Source of the DNA: CAZOVB01 sp964583095
GTDB lineage: Bacteria; Planctomycetota; Phycisphaerae; SM23-33
Length of the DNA: 53,418 nt
Assembly (NCBI GenBank): GCA_964583095.1
Contig: CAZOVB010000027.1
Location: 1-53,418, forward strand
Direction: 5' to 3'
The notes below the pieces were generated by a model, which worked only from the letters and a program-made list of their open reading frames with translations, ran no database searches and had not been told where the DNA came from. A program made the position numbers and the translations under genes. Positions 25,881 through 33,288 of this stretch are shown here, one piece after another. Numbering within the stretch: the first letter of the stretch is position 1; each line of letters opens with the position of its first letter.

Positions 25881-28709
25881 ATGAATAAAAATTTTAAGTT
25901 AAAATTAATTGTATTATTTGTATTAATATTCTTTTTTGTAATTATTCCTTGCTTGAATTCTTTTTCTCAACCTGTTGAAAACCCTAGCCAAGGCCGTGAA
26001 ATATGGCCTGGGGATGCTCATGTAAGCGGCACGTTTGGGGCTGATAGCTTATCGGCTACTGGCACTATTTCTGCAACTGGAGCTATTTATTCTGCTTCAG
26101 GTTTTAATGGAGAGAATGGGATTTTTGATAGAGTTATTTTAGGGGCTTCTTCAGTAATTGTTGAAGTAACAAATTCCTTGCAAAATGGACAGAGTTTAAT
26201 ATTTTCTTCAGAAAAAAATAGATTCTACCCCTCAAATGTAGGTTCAACTATTTCTATCGATGATATAGTTGACGTATCTGCAACTTCAAAATCTAATCAA
26301 TGGGTAATTGCTTGGAATGCAGCATCTAATATTTGGGAAGCAACCCCTCAAATTACTACAGGAGGTTCTTCTATCTCTGCTATAGGTGATATTAATAATG
26401 TATCAGATTTAGCAAAACAAACAAATGACTTACTTCAATGGAACGGTACTTATTATGAAGCACTGCGAATAGCAACTATTATGAATTCTATTGATTTAAT
26501 AGGTGACGTAGATACAACAGGGAAATCACATGGCGACTTGCTTGGCTGGAGTGCAACCGAAAATATTTGGAAGGCCACTTCTTCAGGTGGTGGAGGTGGG
26601 GCTTCTGACCTGGCCTCACTTTCTGATACCGATATTATTTCTCCTGCTTCAGGGGAATACCTACAACACAACGGTACAGCTTGGATAAATAACCAATTTT
26701 CTCAAGCTCTTGAAAATTTAAGTAATGTAATTGGCACTCCTAATGATAATGATGTTTTAACGTTTGATTCAGGTGGTTCAGTTTGGCAACCAGAAGCTGG
26801 AGGAGGTGGAAGTAGTGGAGCAAGTAGGACAGCCACAATTACGATTGCTTCTGTTTCTTCAGCTAATAGCTCAGAGTATGATCTACAAGCTACAGGAGAA
26901 AATGATCAAAATACTTTAATTCAAGCGTTTGATACATTAAGTAGCACTGGAGGTAAAATTATTTTAGGCGAAGGTGCTTTTTATTTTGGGAGTATTGCGT
27001 CTGTAACCTACGATAATATTAGTATTGAAGGTCAAGGGTTATCTTCTAAATTATACAGAGAATTTAACTCAACTTCAGATGAAGGAATTTTAAGTATAAA
27101 TGCTGATAATATAGAAATATCTCACTTATATTTTAATGGTAATGCTTCTGAGTTTACTTCTGTTGATAATAGTAGCTTATCCTTATCTTTTTCTGATAAT
27201 GTTTTTATATCTAATTGCGCATTTACCAATAATTCAAAAGCGGGTATTTTTACTAGTGTCAGTAACCTTACTTCTACTGATATAATCATTGAAAATTGTA
27301 TATCATATAATAATGATATCGGTTTTGAATTAACTGATATAATTAATTTAACTATATCTAAATGTATTGCTAGAAATAATTCAGACCAAGGGTTTTATTT
27401 TTCTGATATTGAATCATCAAATATAAGCTCAAGTATGGCTTTATCGAATGGTTCTGCTGGATTTGAATTTATTTCTATCTCAACTGCTTGTAATGTAAGT
27501 AACTGCTATTCTATAGATAATGGTTCTTATGGTTATGAATTTGGTTCAAGTGTAAGAGCAAATATTACAGGCAGTTATGCTCTTAATAGTGTAAGAGGTT
27601 TCTCTATAGATGATGATAGTCAACTATCTGGATGTTACGCTTATAATAATAGTGTCTATGGATTAGCTGTAGGAAACAGTTCTCATGAGGTATCTATAAC
27701 AAATAGCTATTTTAGACTAAATAGTACAGGAATAGAAGTTATCTTTTCTAACGATAATATTTTAATTGAAGGATGTTTTATTTACAATAATTCTTCTTAT
27801 GGTATAGAAATTCATGATGGAAATAGAATTTCTTTACAAGATAGTTTAATTTTTGATAATGGCAATCATGGAATTTTAATCGACGATATAAATGATATGT
27901 TTATTAGTGATTGTTTTATTTATAATAATTTAGGAACTATACAATCAACTCAAGTTCGCATTATTGGTAATGGAAATAGATTATGGATGAATGGTTGTTA
28001 TTTTAAAGGTACTGACGCTTTAGAACCTCTGATTGCGATACATAACAGTTTAGGTTCAACTACAAACAATGTTTTTAATAATAATAAGTTTACGGGTGAT
28101 TATTCTGAGGCTATTTATATAGCAGGAACAGAAGAGCCTATCCAATTTGGTAATATTTTTGATGATTCTAGCGGACCATCCAACGCAATGATTCTAGCTT
28201 CCTCATCTACTGCAAAGATAGGCATTGCAACCAATACTACGGATATATCTAATGTAATTTATGTTGACCAAAGAGCAACTACAAACCCTATAGCTACTTC
28301 CTGGGATACTCACTCATTGCCAGAGTTAAAAGAAAATATTGAATCTATTGATGAAACAAAGAAAGATCAATTGTTAAATAGGATTGATGCATTAAATTTT
28401 ATTGAATTTGACTGGAAAGCAGAGCAGATTGATTCTTCATCAATAGAAGAAAAAAGCCTTATTGAGGAAGTAAATAGAGTCAGAAGAGAAAAATTTTATA
28501 CTAATCCCATGAAGACGGACCAATTATCTTTGGATATAGAATCAGAAAACTTCCCTGATAAATTCGCTTCTTATAACAATAAAGGGGAAAAAGTAGGGAT
28601 TAATACCAGTCAAGTTTTAATGCATACTCTGATTGGACTTCAAGAAGCAAGGGCAGAGATAAAAGAATTAAAAAGTAAAATAACAGACTTGGAAAGCAGA
28701 AAAAACTGA
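25881..28709 (+). CDS. Beta-helix tailspike with signal peptide and S74-type C-terminus
   Basis: 942 aa from the ATG at 25881 (AAAGAGGT site); an upstream in-frame start at 25848 overlaps the previous gene. Order: an N-terminal hydrophobic signal-like segment (KLIVLFVLIFFFVIIP, then CLNSFSQ); fibre repeats of the D-V/L-L-x-W type with Gly-rich linkers (about 90-310); a pectate-lyase-like right-handed beta helix (about 340-750) with ladders such as IENCISYNN and ISDCFIYNN; and an intramolecular chaperone domain beginning SLPELKENIESIDE, where Ser and the Lys five residues later match the S74 autocleavage pair. The end is a coiled coil (GLQEARAEIKELKSKITDLE). It likely recognises or degrades a surface glycan. 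Confidence 0.85.
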   Translation: MNKNFKLKLIVLFVLIFFFVIIPCLNSFSQPVENPSQGREIWPGDAHVSGTFGADSLSATGTISATGAIYSASGFNGENGIFDRVILGASSVIVEVTNSLQNGQSLIFSSEKNRFYPSNVGSTISIDDIVDVSATSKSNQWVIAWNAASNIWEATPQITTGGSSISAIGDINNVSDLAKQTNDLLQWNGTYYEALRIATIMNSIDLIGDVDTTGKSHGDLLGWSATENIWKATSSGGGGGASDLASLSDTDIISPASGEYLQHNGTAWINNQFSQALENLSNVIGTPNDNDVLTFDSGGSVWQPEAGGGGSSGASRTATITIASVSSANSSEYDLQATGENDQNTLIQAFDTLSSTGGKIILGEGAFYFGSIASVTYDNISIEGQGLSSKLYREFNSTSDEGILSINADNIEISHLYFNGNASEFTSVDNSSLSLSFSDNVFISNCAFTNNSKAGIFTSVSNLTSTDIIIENCISYNNDIGFELTDIINLTISKCIARNNSDQGFYFSDIESSNISSSMALSNGSAGFEFISISTACNVSNCYSIDNGSYGYEFGSSVRANITGSYALNSVRGFSIDDDSQLSGCYAYNNSVYGLAVGNSSHEVSITNSYFRLNSTGIEVIFSNDNILIEGCFIYNNSSYGIEIHDGNRISLQDSLIFDNGNHGILIDDINDMFISDCFIYNNLGTIQSTQVRIIGNGNRLWMNGCYFKGTDALEPLIAIHNSLGSTTNNVFNNNKFTGDYSEAIYIAGTEEPIQFGNIFDDSSGPSNAMILASSSTAKIGIATNTTDISNVIYVDQRATTNPIATSWDTHSLPELKENIESIDETKKDQLLNRIDALNFIEFDWKAEQIDSSSIEEKSLIEEVNRVRREKFYTNPMKTDQLSLDIESENFPDKFASYNNKGEKVGINTSQVLMHTLIGLQEARAEIKELKSKITDLESRKN

Positions 28710-29089
28710 TGAAGATAATCTCTATAATTTTGCTTTCATTGACATTATTTTCTTGCGCTTCTTCTTTGAATCAAAAAGGTATTGTTATAGGTGAAGTAGA
28801 TCAAGATGTTAATTTTCGTTTGGTAGGTTCTTATGGCCAAGAGGAAAACTTAACCAATATACTATCAGGGGAAACAAATATACCAATTGAAAATATGACT
28901 ATTCCTGCAGAAATATTTTTCAATAGAAGTGGTGTTTCAAGTGATTTGGATTTGGAAATAGGCAGGGTTGGAGGTACATTGGATGTTGAAGTTATTGGTT
29001 CTGGAATCCAGAATGGTAAATCCTATGAAGTGAAAACAAATAAAGAACACATTTTAGTAGGGGAATATGAATCACAGATTAATGAATAA
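28709..29089 (+). CDS. Putative lipoprotein
   Basis: 126 aa. MKIISIILLSLTLFSCASS is a lipoprotein signal peptide with the lipid-accepting Cys at residue 16. The mature part is a small, polar, beta-rich domain. It overlaps the tailspike gene by one base (TGATG), so it is co-translated with virion proteins. Possible roles are superinfection exclusion at the membrane or an outer-membrane spanin; no family is recognised, and it is longer than most o-spanins. Confidence 0.75.
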   Translation: MKIISIILLSLTLFSCASSLNQKGIVIGEVDQDVNFRLVGSYGQEENLTNILSGETNIPIENMTIPAEIFFNRSGVSSDLDLEIGRVGGTLDVEVIGSGIQNGKSYEVKTNKEHILVGEYESQINE

Positions 29090-29110
29090 TAAATTAAAGG
29101 GTTAAACGAT

Positions 29111-29425
29111 ATGAATATAACTTTATCTGCAGAAGAAATAGCTCTATTAGGTGTAATGATAGCCTCATTTTTAGAAGTTATTAAGCTTATCCCTGGTATG
29201 ATTAAACGATTTTATGGAAAAGATTTTAACGAAGAGTTTAAAAAGTCTCTTCCTGCAATTGCTATTATCTTAGGTGTTATAATTAATTATTTAATTGTGG
29301 CTCCAACAGAAGTTGTAGCAAAGGATGTTTTATTCCAAGGGGTTGTTATAGGCTTGGCAGCTGTAGGCGGTCGTGAAGCTGTTGTTTCAACCACAAAATT
29401 AGGATTGAAAAAAGATAAAGATTAA
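29111..29425 (+). CDS. Holin-like membrane protein
   Basis: 104 aa with membrane segments at about residues 8-30 (EIALLGVMIASFLEVIKLIP), 49-68 (LPAIAIILGVIINYLIVA) and possibly 76-92 (VLFQGVVIGLAAVGG), and a Lys-rich C-terminal tail (LGLKKDKD). Size, topology, charged tail and position at the end of the late operon just before a terminator fit a holin that triggers lysis. The endolysin candidate is far away on the other strand (32078-32593). Confidence 0.65.
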   Translation: MNITLSAEEIALLGVMIASFLEVIKLIPGMIKRFYGKDFNEEFKKSLPAIAIILGVIINYLIVAPTEVVAKDVLFQGVVIGLAAVGGREAVVSTTKLGLKKDKD

Positions 29426-29455
29426 TAAAATTCCTGCAGCGCACTTCCTATTTAT

Positions 29456-29489
29456 GAGGGTAAGGTGCCACACTTACCCTCTTCTTTTT
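29456..29489 (+). terminator. Rho-independent terminator of the late operon
   Basis: GAGGGTAAG (29456-29464) pairs perfectly with CTTACCCTC (29473-29481); the 8-nt loop is GTGCCACA and the T-rich tail TTCTTTTT follows. It ends the rightward virion operon, where it meets the leftward early operon. The reverse orientation lacks a T-run, so it is not clearly bidirectional. Confidence 0.85.
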
Positions 29490-29491
29490 AT

Positions 29492-29596
29492 CTAATCTAT
29501 ATATTTATAAGGGCCATCCTTTATTGATTTTCCAGCATGACAACCAATAGTAGATACAGATAGTATTAATATAATTATTAATAGTAGATTTTTCAT
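29492..29596 (-). CDS. Tiny lipoprotein (34 aa), possible outer-membrane spanin
   Basis: A 34-codon frame with an AAAGGATT ribosome site. The product begins MKNLLLIIILILSVSTIGC, a lipoprotein signal peptide with Cys at residue 19, followed by only 15 mature residues (HAGKSIKDGPYKYID). It is the last gene of the leftward operon. Small lipoproteins of this kind occur as o-spanins in lysis cassettes or as entericidin-like peptides; the short mature part makes an o-spanin uncertain. Confidence 0.55.
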   Translation of the reverse strand: MKNLLLIIILILSVSTIGCHAGKSIKDGPYKYID

Positions 29597-29663
29597 AATT
29601 ATGGTAATCCTTTCATAATATTAATTACTTTTTCATGGTATGAATTATTTTTGATATTAGTAT

Positions 29664-29891
29664 TTATGTTATTGGAGGTATTATAATAGAATCATCTTCT
29701 TTTAATTTCTCACCTAAATTAATTAAAAGGTCTTTCAGTTCATTTTGTCTTGTATTTGTTAGAAAGTTGACTTTTTCCATTGATTCATAAGTAATAATTA
29801 ATACCTTACTGTTAGGGTAATTATCAGTTATACTTTTTAGAGCGTTTTCAAGAGTGTTTTCTAATTCTTTCTCTAATAATTTAATTTCCAT
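29664..29891 (-). CDS. Small protein, divergent paralogue of its upstream neighbour
   Basis: 75 aa, acidic. The central part (PNSKVLIITYESMEKVNFLT then RQNELKDLLINLGEKL) aligns in order with the neighbour at 29881-30093 (GFTLFIFDF then LNYISNAERESMIKLLEEFI): strand, N-x-L/I-x-N, Arg, amphipathic helix. This suggests a tandem duplication followed by divergence. An AAAGGAG site lies inside the upstream gene, which it overlaps by 11 bases. Function unknown. Confidence 0.6.
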   Translation of the reverse strand: MEIKLLEKELENTLENALKSITDNYPNSKVLIITYESMEKVNFLTNTRQNELKDLLINLGEKLKEDDSIIIPPIT

Positions 29892-30093
29892 TACTTTCTC
29901 CTTTTACTTTTTCTATAAATTCTTCAAGTAATTTTATCATACTCTCTCTTTCAGCATTACTTATATAATTCAATCTTCCTTTATCATTAAAATCAAATAT
30001 AAATAATGTAAATCCATAACCCGGAAACACTTGAGATAGTTGTTTACCTATTTTATTCATTTTTTGTTTATGTCTTTTTTCTATAGGGTCCAT
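29881..30093 (-). CDS. Small conserved phage protein (NYISNA family)
   Basis: 70 aa. The sequence FPGYGFTLFIFDF followed by RLNYISNAERESMIKLLEEF fits a small phage family recognisable by a PGxGFxLxxF strand and NYxSNAxRxxMI helix, found in many tailed phages but without an established function. The ribosome site and overlap with the downstream paralogue suggest coupled expression. Confidence 0.65.
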   Translation of the reverse strand: MDPIEKRHKQKMNKIGKQLSQVFPGYGFTLFIFDFNDKGRLNYISNAERESMIKLLEEFIEKVKGESNGN

Positions 30094-30124
30094 TATTATC
30101 CTTTCTCAATCATGTTAAATATTC

Positions 30125-31183
30125 TTAATTTTTCCTCATATCAAAGAAATACAATACCCCTGAACCGTATATGATAGGGTCAAACGGAACTCTGAAGCGT
30201 GTCTCCATCCATATCAAGGAATGAAACGATATATAAAAACAAACCATTAAACAAACTTGTTTGTGTACCATAGGTGAAAATCGCCACCCTTCAAATAAGA
30301 AAAAAACAAAGTATAAAAATATTGGTATATGAAAAACAGACAAAGATTTTATTGAGTAAAATGATGTTGCTTCCCAATTAGTCATGTTTACGTCTTTACC
30401 ATTAAATTTAATTTGTTCTTCAAACCCTATTGGTGTGTACATTGGGTAGAAAAAGCATATTACTTTTCTTGCTTGAAGTGTAATAAAATGTAATGGTTGA
30501 TCAATAATAAAATCATAAATTACCATTAAATCATCATGACTGTATCCATTTTCTTGATGTACTTTTTTAATATCAACATGATCTAAATCAATCCAAAGGT
30601 AAACTTGAGAAGCAATAAATGTGTTACCTTTAATAAAATTATATTTCCCTAAATTTATTCTTTGAGCTGCAGATAATGATATTGAATCATGTTTAATATA
30701 ATTATATATTTGTAACGGTAAAATGAGTGAGGTAAATAGAATAAAGGCTAAAACTGAATATTTTTTAGACTTAAAAATTAAAAAAACAGTAGAAGGTAAA
30801 AGTAAATAAAAAATAATTCCTGTTGTTCTGGTATACCATCCAATAGCTGATATAAAAATCAACATTAATAAACCAAAGAATGATTTTGTTTTTTCTGTAT
30901 AAATAGAGAAATATAAGTACCATGATATAATTACCGTGAATAGAGTTTTATCATATAATCGTAATACTTCCTTAATGAAAATAATATTTGTTGAAAATAT
31001 TAATAGAAAAAATATTATTTTATTTCTATCTTTTAAAATAAGGCATATAGGAATTAAAGAAAGAATGGTAAAGAACGTATGTAGAACGTATGGACCTATA
31101 GAATAGGTACTGTAAGCCAGGTCATTCAAAAAGAACGCTAAAGGTACTCTTGAGTCTGTCCATTCATTTATATATTCTACCAT
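30125..31183 (-). CDS. Polytopic membrane protein, GT-C glycosyltransferase-like, N-terminally short
   Basis: 352 aa with about eight hydrophobic segments. The segment SRVPLAFFLNDLAY, the later GWYTRTTGIIFYLLLPSTVF and the C-terminal METRFRVPFDPIIYGSG resemble the core of lipid-linked-sugar glycosyltransferases (GT-C fold, GT39/PMT-like), in which the final R-F/Y-R-x-P-x-x-P element is typical. The usual first membrane helix and acidic Asp-Asp/Asp-Glu loop are missing: the frame begins at MVEYINEW with its own AAAGGA site. It is either a short variant or an inactive remnant. In phages such proteins can alter the host surface and exclude rivals. Confidence 0.55.
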   Translation of the reverse strand: MVEYINEWTDSRVPLAFFLNDLAYSTYSIGPYVLHTFFTILSLIPICLILKDRNKIIFFLLIFSTNIIFIKEVLRLYDKTLFTVIISWYLYFSIYTEKTKSFFGLLMLIFISAIGWYTRTTGIIFYLLLPSTVFLIFKSKKYSVLAFILFTSLILPLQIYNYIKHDSISLSAAQRINLGKYNFIKGNTFIASQVYLWIDLDHVDIKKVHQENGYSHDDLMVIYDFIIDQPLHFITLQARKVICFFYPMYTPIGFEEQIKFNGKDVNMTNWEATSFYSIKSLSVFHIPIFLYFVFFLFEGWRFSPMVHKQVCLMVCFYISFHSLIWMETRFRVPFDPIIYGSGVLYFFDMRKN

Positions 31184-31199
31184 TTAATTATGTTCCTTT

Positions 31200-31460
31200 T
31201 TATTCACAATCTAATTGATTTGCTGCATGGTTAATTAAAGCGCAAAATTCATTTGCTTCTCTCCACCATTCTTTACTTCTTTTCATTGGAACTACATTTT
31301 TAGGGCAAATCTGAATGTTCTCTAATAAGCATAGGATTACTAAACAAGACGGTTCATTATTTGGTGTTAACCATCTAATAACAACAAATTCATCTTCAAA
31401 AAATTCTTCTATATGACCAATACCTTCTTTAATGTGTATTACTCTATCCCCTACTTTCAT
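31200..31460 (-). CDS. CarD/Tudor-like small protein, copy 1
   Basis: 86 aa. KVGDRVIHIKEGIGHIEEFF resembles the N-terminal RNA-polymerase-interaction (Tudor-like) domain of CarD and TRCF, which has the form VGDxVxHxxxGxGxI. NICxxNVVPM-like wording at the end (NIQICPKNVVPM) and the spacing are shared with the protein at 52466-52672, showing that the two are paralogues 21 kb apart. This copy has a C-terminal helix extension (EWWREANEFCALINHAANQL). A transcription role is inference; a generic SH3-like barrel is the cautious reading. Confidence 0.55.
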   Translation of the reverse strand: MKVGDRVIHIKEGIGHIEEFFEDEFVVIRWLTPNNEPSCLVILCLLENIQICPKNVVPMKRSKEWWREANEFCALINHAANQLDCE

Positions 31461-31470
31461 GGTAAACCTT

Positions 31471-32016
31471 TCACTTTTCTTTCTTTTTTAGTAATTCAAT
31501 TTCTTTAGTATCAAGTTCCATATTACTGCCAATTGCTTCATCAATTATTTTTGACCATTCTGGCCATTCTTTTTTTAGTGTTGTATCACTGCAGTATTGA
31601 TTAATTACTTTATCAATAGTACATTTTAATTTTTTACGTTTTTCTCTCTGCTCTTTTGCTTGTTTCCTATAATTTTTTATTTCTTCTTTAAGTGGTTTTG
31701 AACCAATACTATATAGATTATTACCTTCCTTAAAATAACTGTTTTTTAAGCAATTTGGTAAGTGATAAAATTCACCTAAATTAAAAGTCACAGTTTCATT
31801 ATTTAATTTAAATTTAATTATATTTCCTTTATCAAATAATAAACCAAAATTATTACCAAACTGCTCTTTAATTTTTGTAAAACATTCTATACTTTCAATT
31901 ACTTTAAACGCAAGTTCTTTTTCTTTATCTTCTAATTTTTTAAGGTCTATATCTTTTGTTAACTCTTCAATCAATTTTGCTTTAATTCTTTGTTTATGAA
32001 CTTTTAATAAACGCAT
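31471..32016 (-). CDS. Unknown protein, Nmad5-like features
   Basis: 181 aa, Lys/Glu-rich. An N-terminal helix (KQRIKAKLIEELTKDIDLKK) is followed by a short beta part (IIKFKLNNETVTFNLGEF) and a coiled C-terminal region ending in DTTLKKEWPEWSKIIDE. The arrangement, with a final T-L-K-x-x-W-P-E element, recalls phage proteins annotated as nucleotide-modification-associated domain 5. The resemblance is weak and the biochemical role is not established. Confidence 0.5.
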   Translation of the reverse strand: MRLLKVHKQRIKAKLIEELTKDIDLKKLEDKEKELAFKVIESIECFTKIKEQFGNNFGLLFDKGNIIKFKLNNETVTFNLGEFYHLPNCLKNSYFKEGNNLYSIGSKPLKEEIKNYRKQAKEQREKRKKLKCTIDKVINQYCSDTTLKKEWPEWSKIIDEAIGSNMELDTKEIELLKKKEK

Positions 32017-32077
32017 TTTTATTTTTCCTTTATAATTTAGATTTTAATATTGTTAATAATACTATTTTATTTTTATA

Positions 32078-32593
32078 TCACCATACTGCTCTTCTACCGT
32101 ATCTTGAATCAACATGAATACCCCACTTATATAACCCTAAACCATTAAATTCACTAAATTCTTTTGCGTAATTGAATAGTTTAAGAGGCTTCATTACAAT
32201 TCCAGTGTTTTTTGATACGGCGGTTATATCAGAAGCGCATGGTCTATGTTTGTACTTCTTGACCGTTAAATGATTATCTGGCCTTAAGTAATCAGGGTTA
32301 AACCCATACTCTTCTTCATAAGTATGTTGACTACCTTCATAACTTCCTGCACCACCAAACCTAACAGGTTTATTGTTATGTTCTGGACACCTAACCCCAC
32401 TTAATACAATGATTAAATACTCTTGTTTTTCTTTTTTCTCAATAAAATTTCTGAACATTTGCATTAATTGAACATGAGGAAAATAGATAAAATTGGCACC
32501 ACAACCACAATGACATTCAAATTCATCATAACTAAAATTTTCTGTTATTTTTCCAGTTTTTATTTGAATACTTTTACGGCGTTTTTTAACCAT
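32078..32593 (-). CDS. Peptidase M15-type endolysin
   Basis: 171 aa. NFSYDEFECHCGCG, LSGVRCPEHNNKPVRFGGAG, GSQHTYEEEYG, PCASDITAV and LGLYKWGIHVDSRYGRRAVW give the M15A D,D-peptidase core, with zinc ligands His (SQH), Asp (CASD) and His (GIHVD). It would cut peptidoglycan cross-bridges in lysis. An insertion of about 25 residues separates the first His from the Asp, where relatives have SxHxxGxAxD. No signal peptide is present, so release needs the holin, which is encoded on the opposite strand about 3 kb away. Confidence 0.85.
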   Translation of the reverse strand: MVKKRRKSIQIKTGKITENFSYDEFECHCGCGANFIYFPHVQLMQMFRNFIEKKEKQEYLIIVLSGVRCPEHNNKPVRFGGAGSYEGSQHTYEEEYGFNPDYLRPDNHLTVKKYKHRPCASDITAVSKNTGIVMKPLKLFNYAKEFSEFNGLGLYKWGIHVDSRYGRRAVW

Positions 32594-32595
32594 AA

Positions 32596-32808
32596 TTATC
32601 TCCTTATAATAGGATGATTTAACTTTCGCCCTTCTAAGTAAAATTTATAATACCTAAAAGAACCTTTCAGGCATTCATAAATAGTTTTATAGGGTCCAAC
32701 AGTACTTGCGCTGTCTTCCTCAAAGAAGAAAAATTTTCCATCTTGGCTGAATATTAAGTTATTTACTTTATTAGTATTAATCCATTTGAATGTAGAGTTA
32801 AATTTCAT
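32596..32808 (-). CDS. Small protein of unknown function
   Basis: 70 aa from the ATG at 32808, chosen because AAAGG lies nine bases upstream; a TTG at 32814 is in frame. Aromatic-rich (FFFFEEDSASTVGPYKTIYE, then FRYYKFYLEGRKL) with beta character. It sits directly upstream of the endolysin gene. No family recognised. Confidence 0.55.
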   Translation of the reverse strand: MKFNSTFKWINTNKVNNLIFSQDGKFFFFEEDSASTVGPYKTIYECLKGSFRYYKFYLEGRKLNHPIIRR

Positions 32809-32820
32809 AATCAAATACCT

Positions 32821-33282
32821 TTATCTAATTTTTTTTAAAGCATTAATTAATGAATGAGGTTTAAGTAATTCTATTGAAAAAAATCCTGGTATTTTATGCA
32901 TATTTTTTACAGATAATGTATTTGATGAAAGAAGTTTAACAGCTGGGTAAGAGCATATAAAATAAAGAAAAATTTCTTTATTCCGTTCTAACCCTACCAC
33001 TAACTTGGAATTTTCCCCTACAAAATCACATTTACTTTGCCAGGATATTTGAGAAGGTCTTACTTTTGATTGGGTTACAATCATCCCTTTTTCGGTAATT
33101 GTTCCTAATTTAAGCTCCAACCACCCTTTTATAATTTCTTTGTCTTCACCTTGGATGCAATAATAAATGTCAGGCATACCGGTAGAGTTTGAATTCTCTA
33201 TAGATTTGAAAATATACCTTGAAGTGTATAAGGCTATATTTTCTTTTATTACTATCTCTAAATCTTTCTCTGTTCTAATCAT
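32821..33282 (-). CDS. VRR-NUC-type nuclease
   Basis: 153 aa. NSTGMPDIYYCIQG followed by GWLELKLG and RPSQISWQSKCDFVG gives the PD-(D/E)xK signature of the VRR-NUC / Holliday-junction-resolvase-like group: Asp in MPDIY, Glu-x-Lys in LELKLG, and Gln in RPSQ. It could resolve recombination or packaging intermediates. Immediately downstream of DNA polymerase in the same operon. Confidence 0.75.
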   Translation of the reverse strand: MIRTEKDLEIVIKENIALYTSRYIFKSIENSNSTGMPDIYYCIQGEDKEIIKGWLELKLGTITEKGMIVTQSKVRPSQISWQSKCDFVGENSKLVVGLERNKEIFLYFICSYPAVKLLSSNTLSVKNMHKIPGFFSIELLKPHSLINALKKIR

Positions 33283-33288
33283 TTATTT

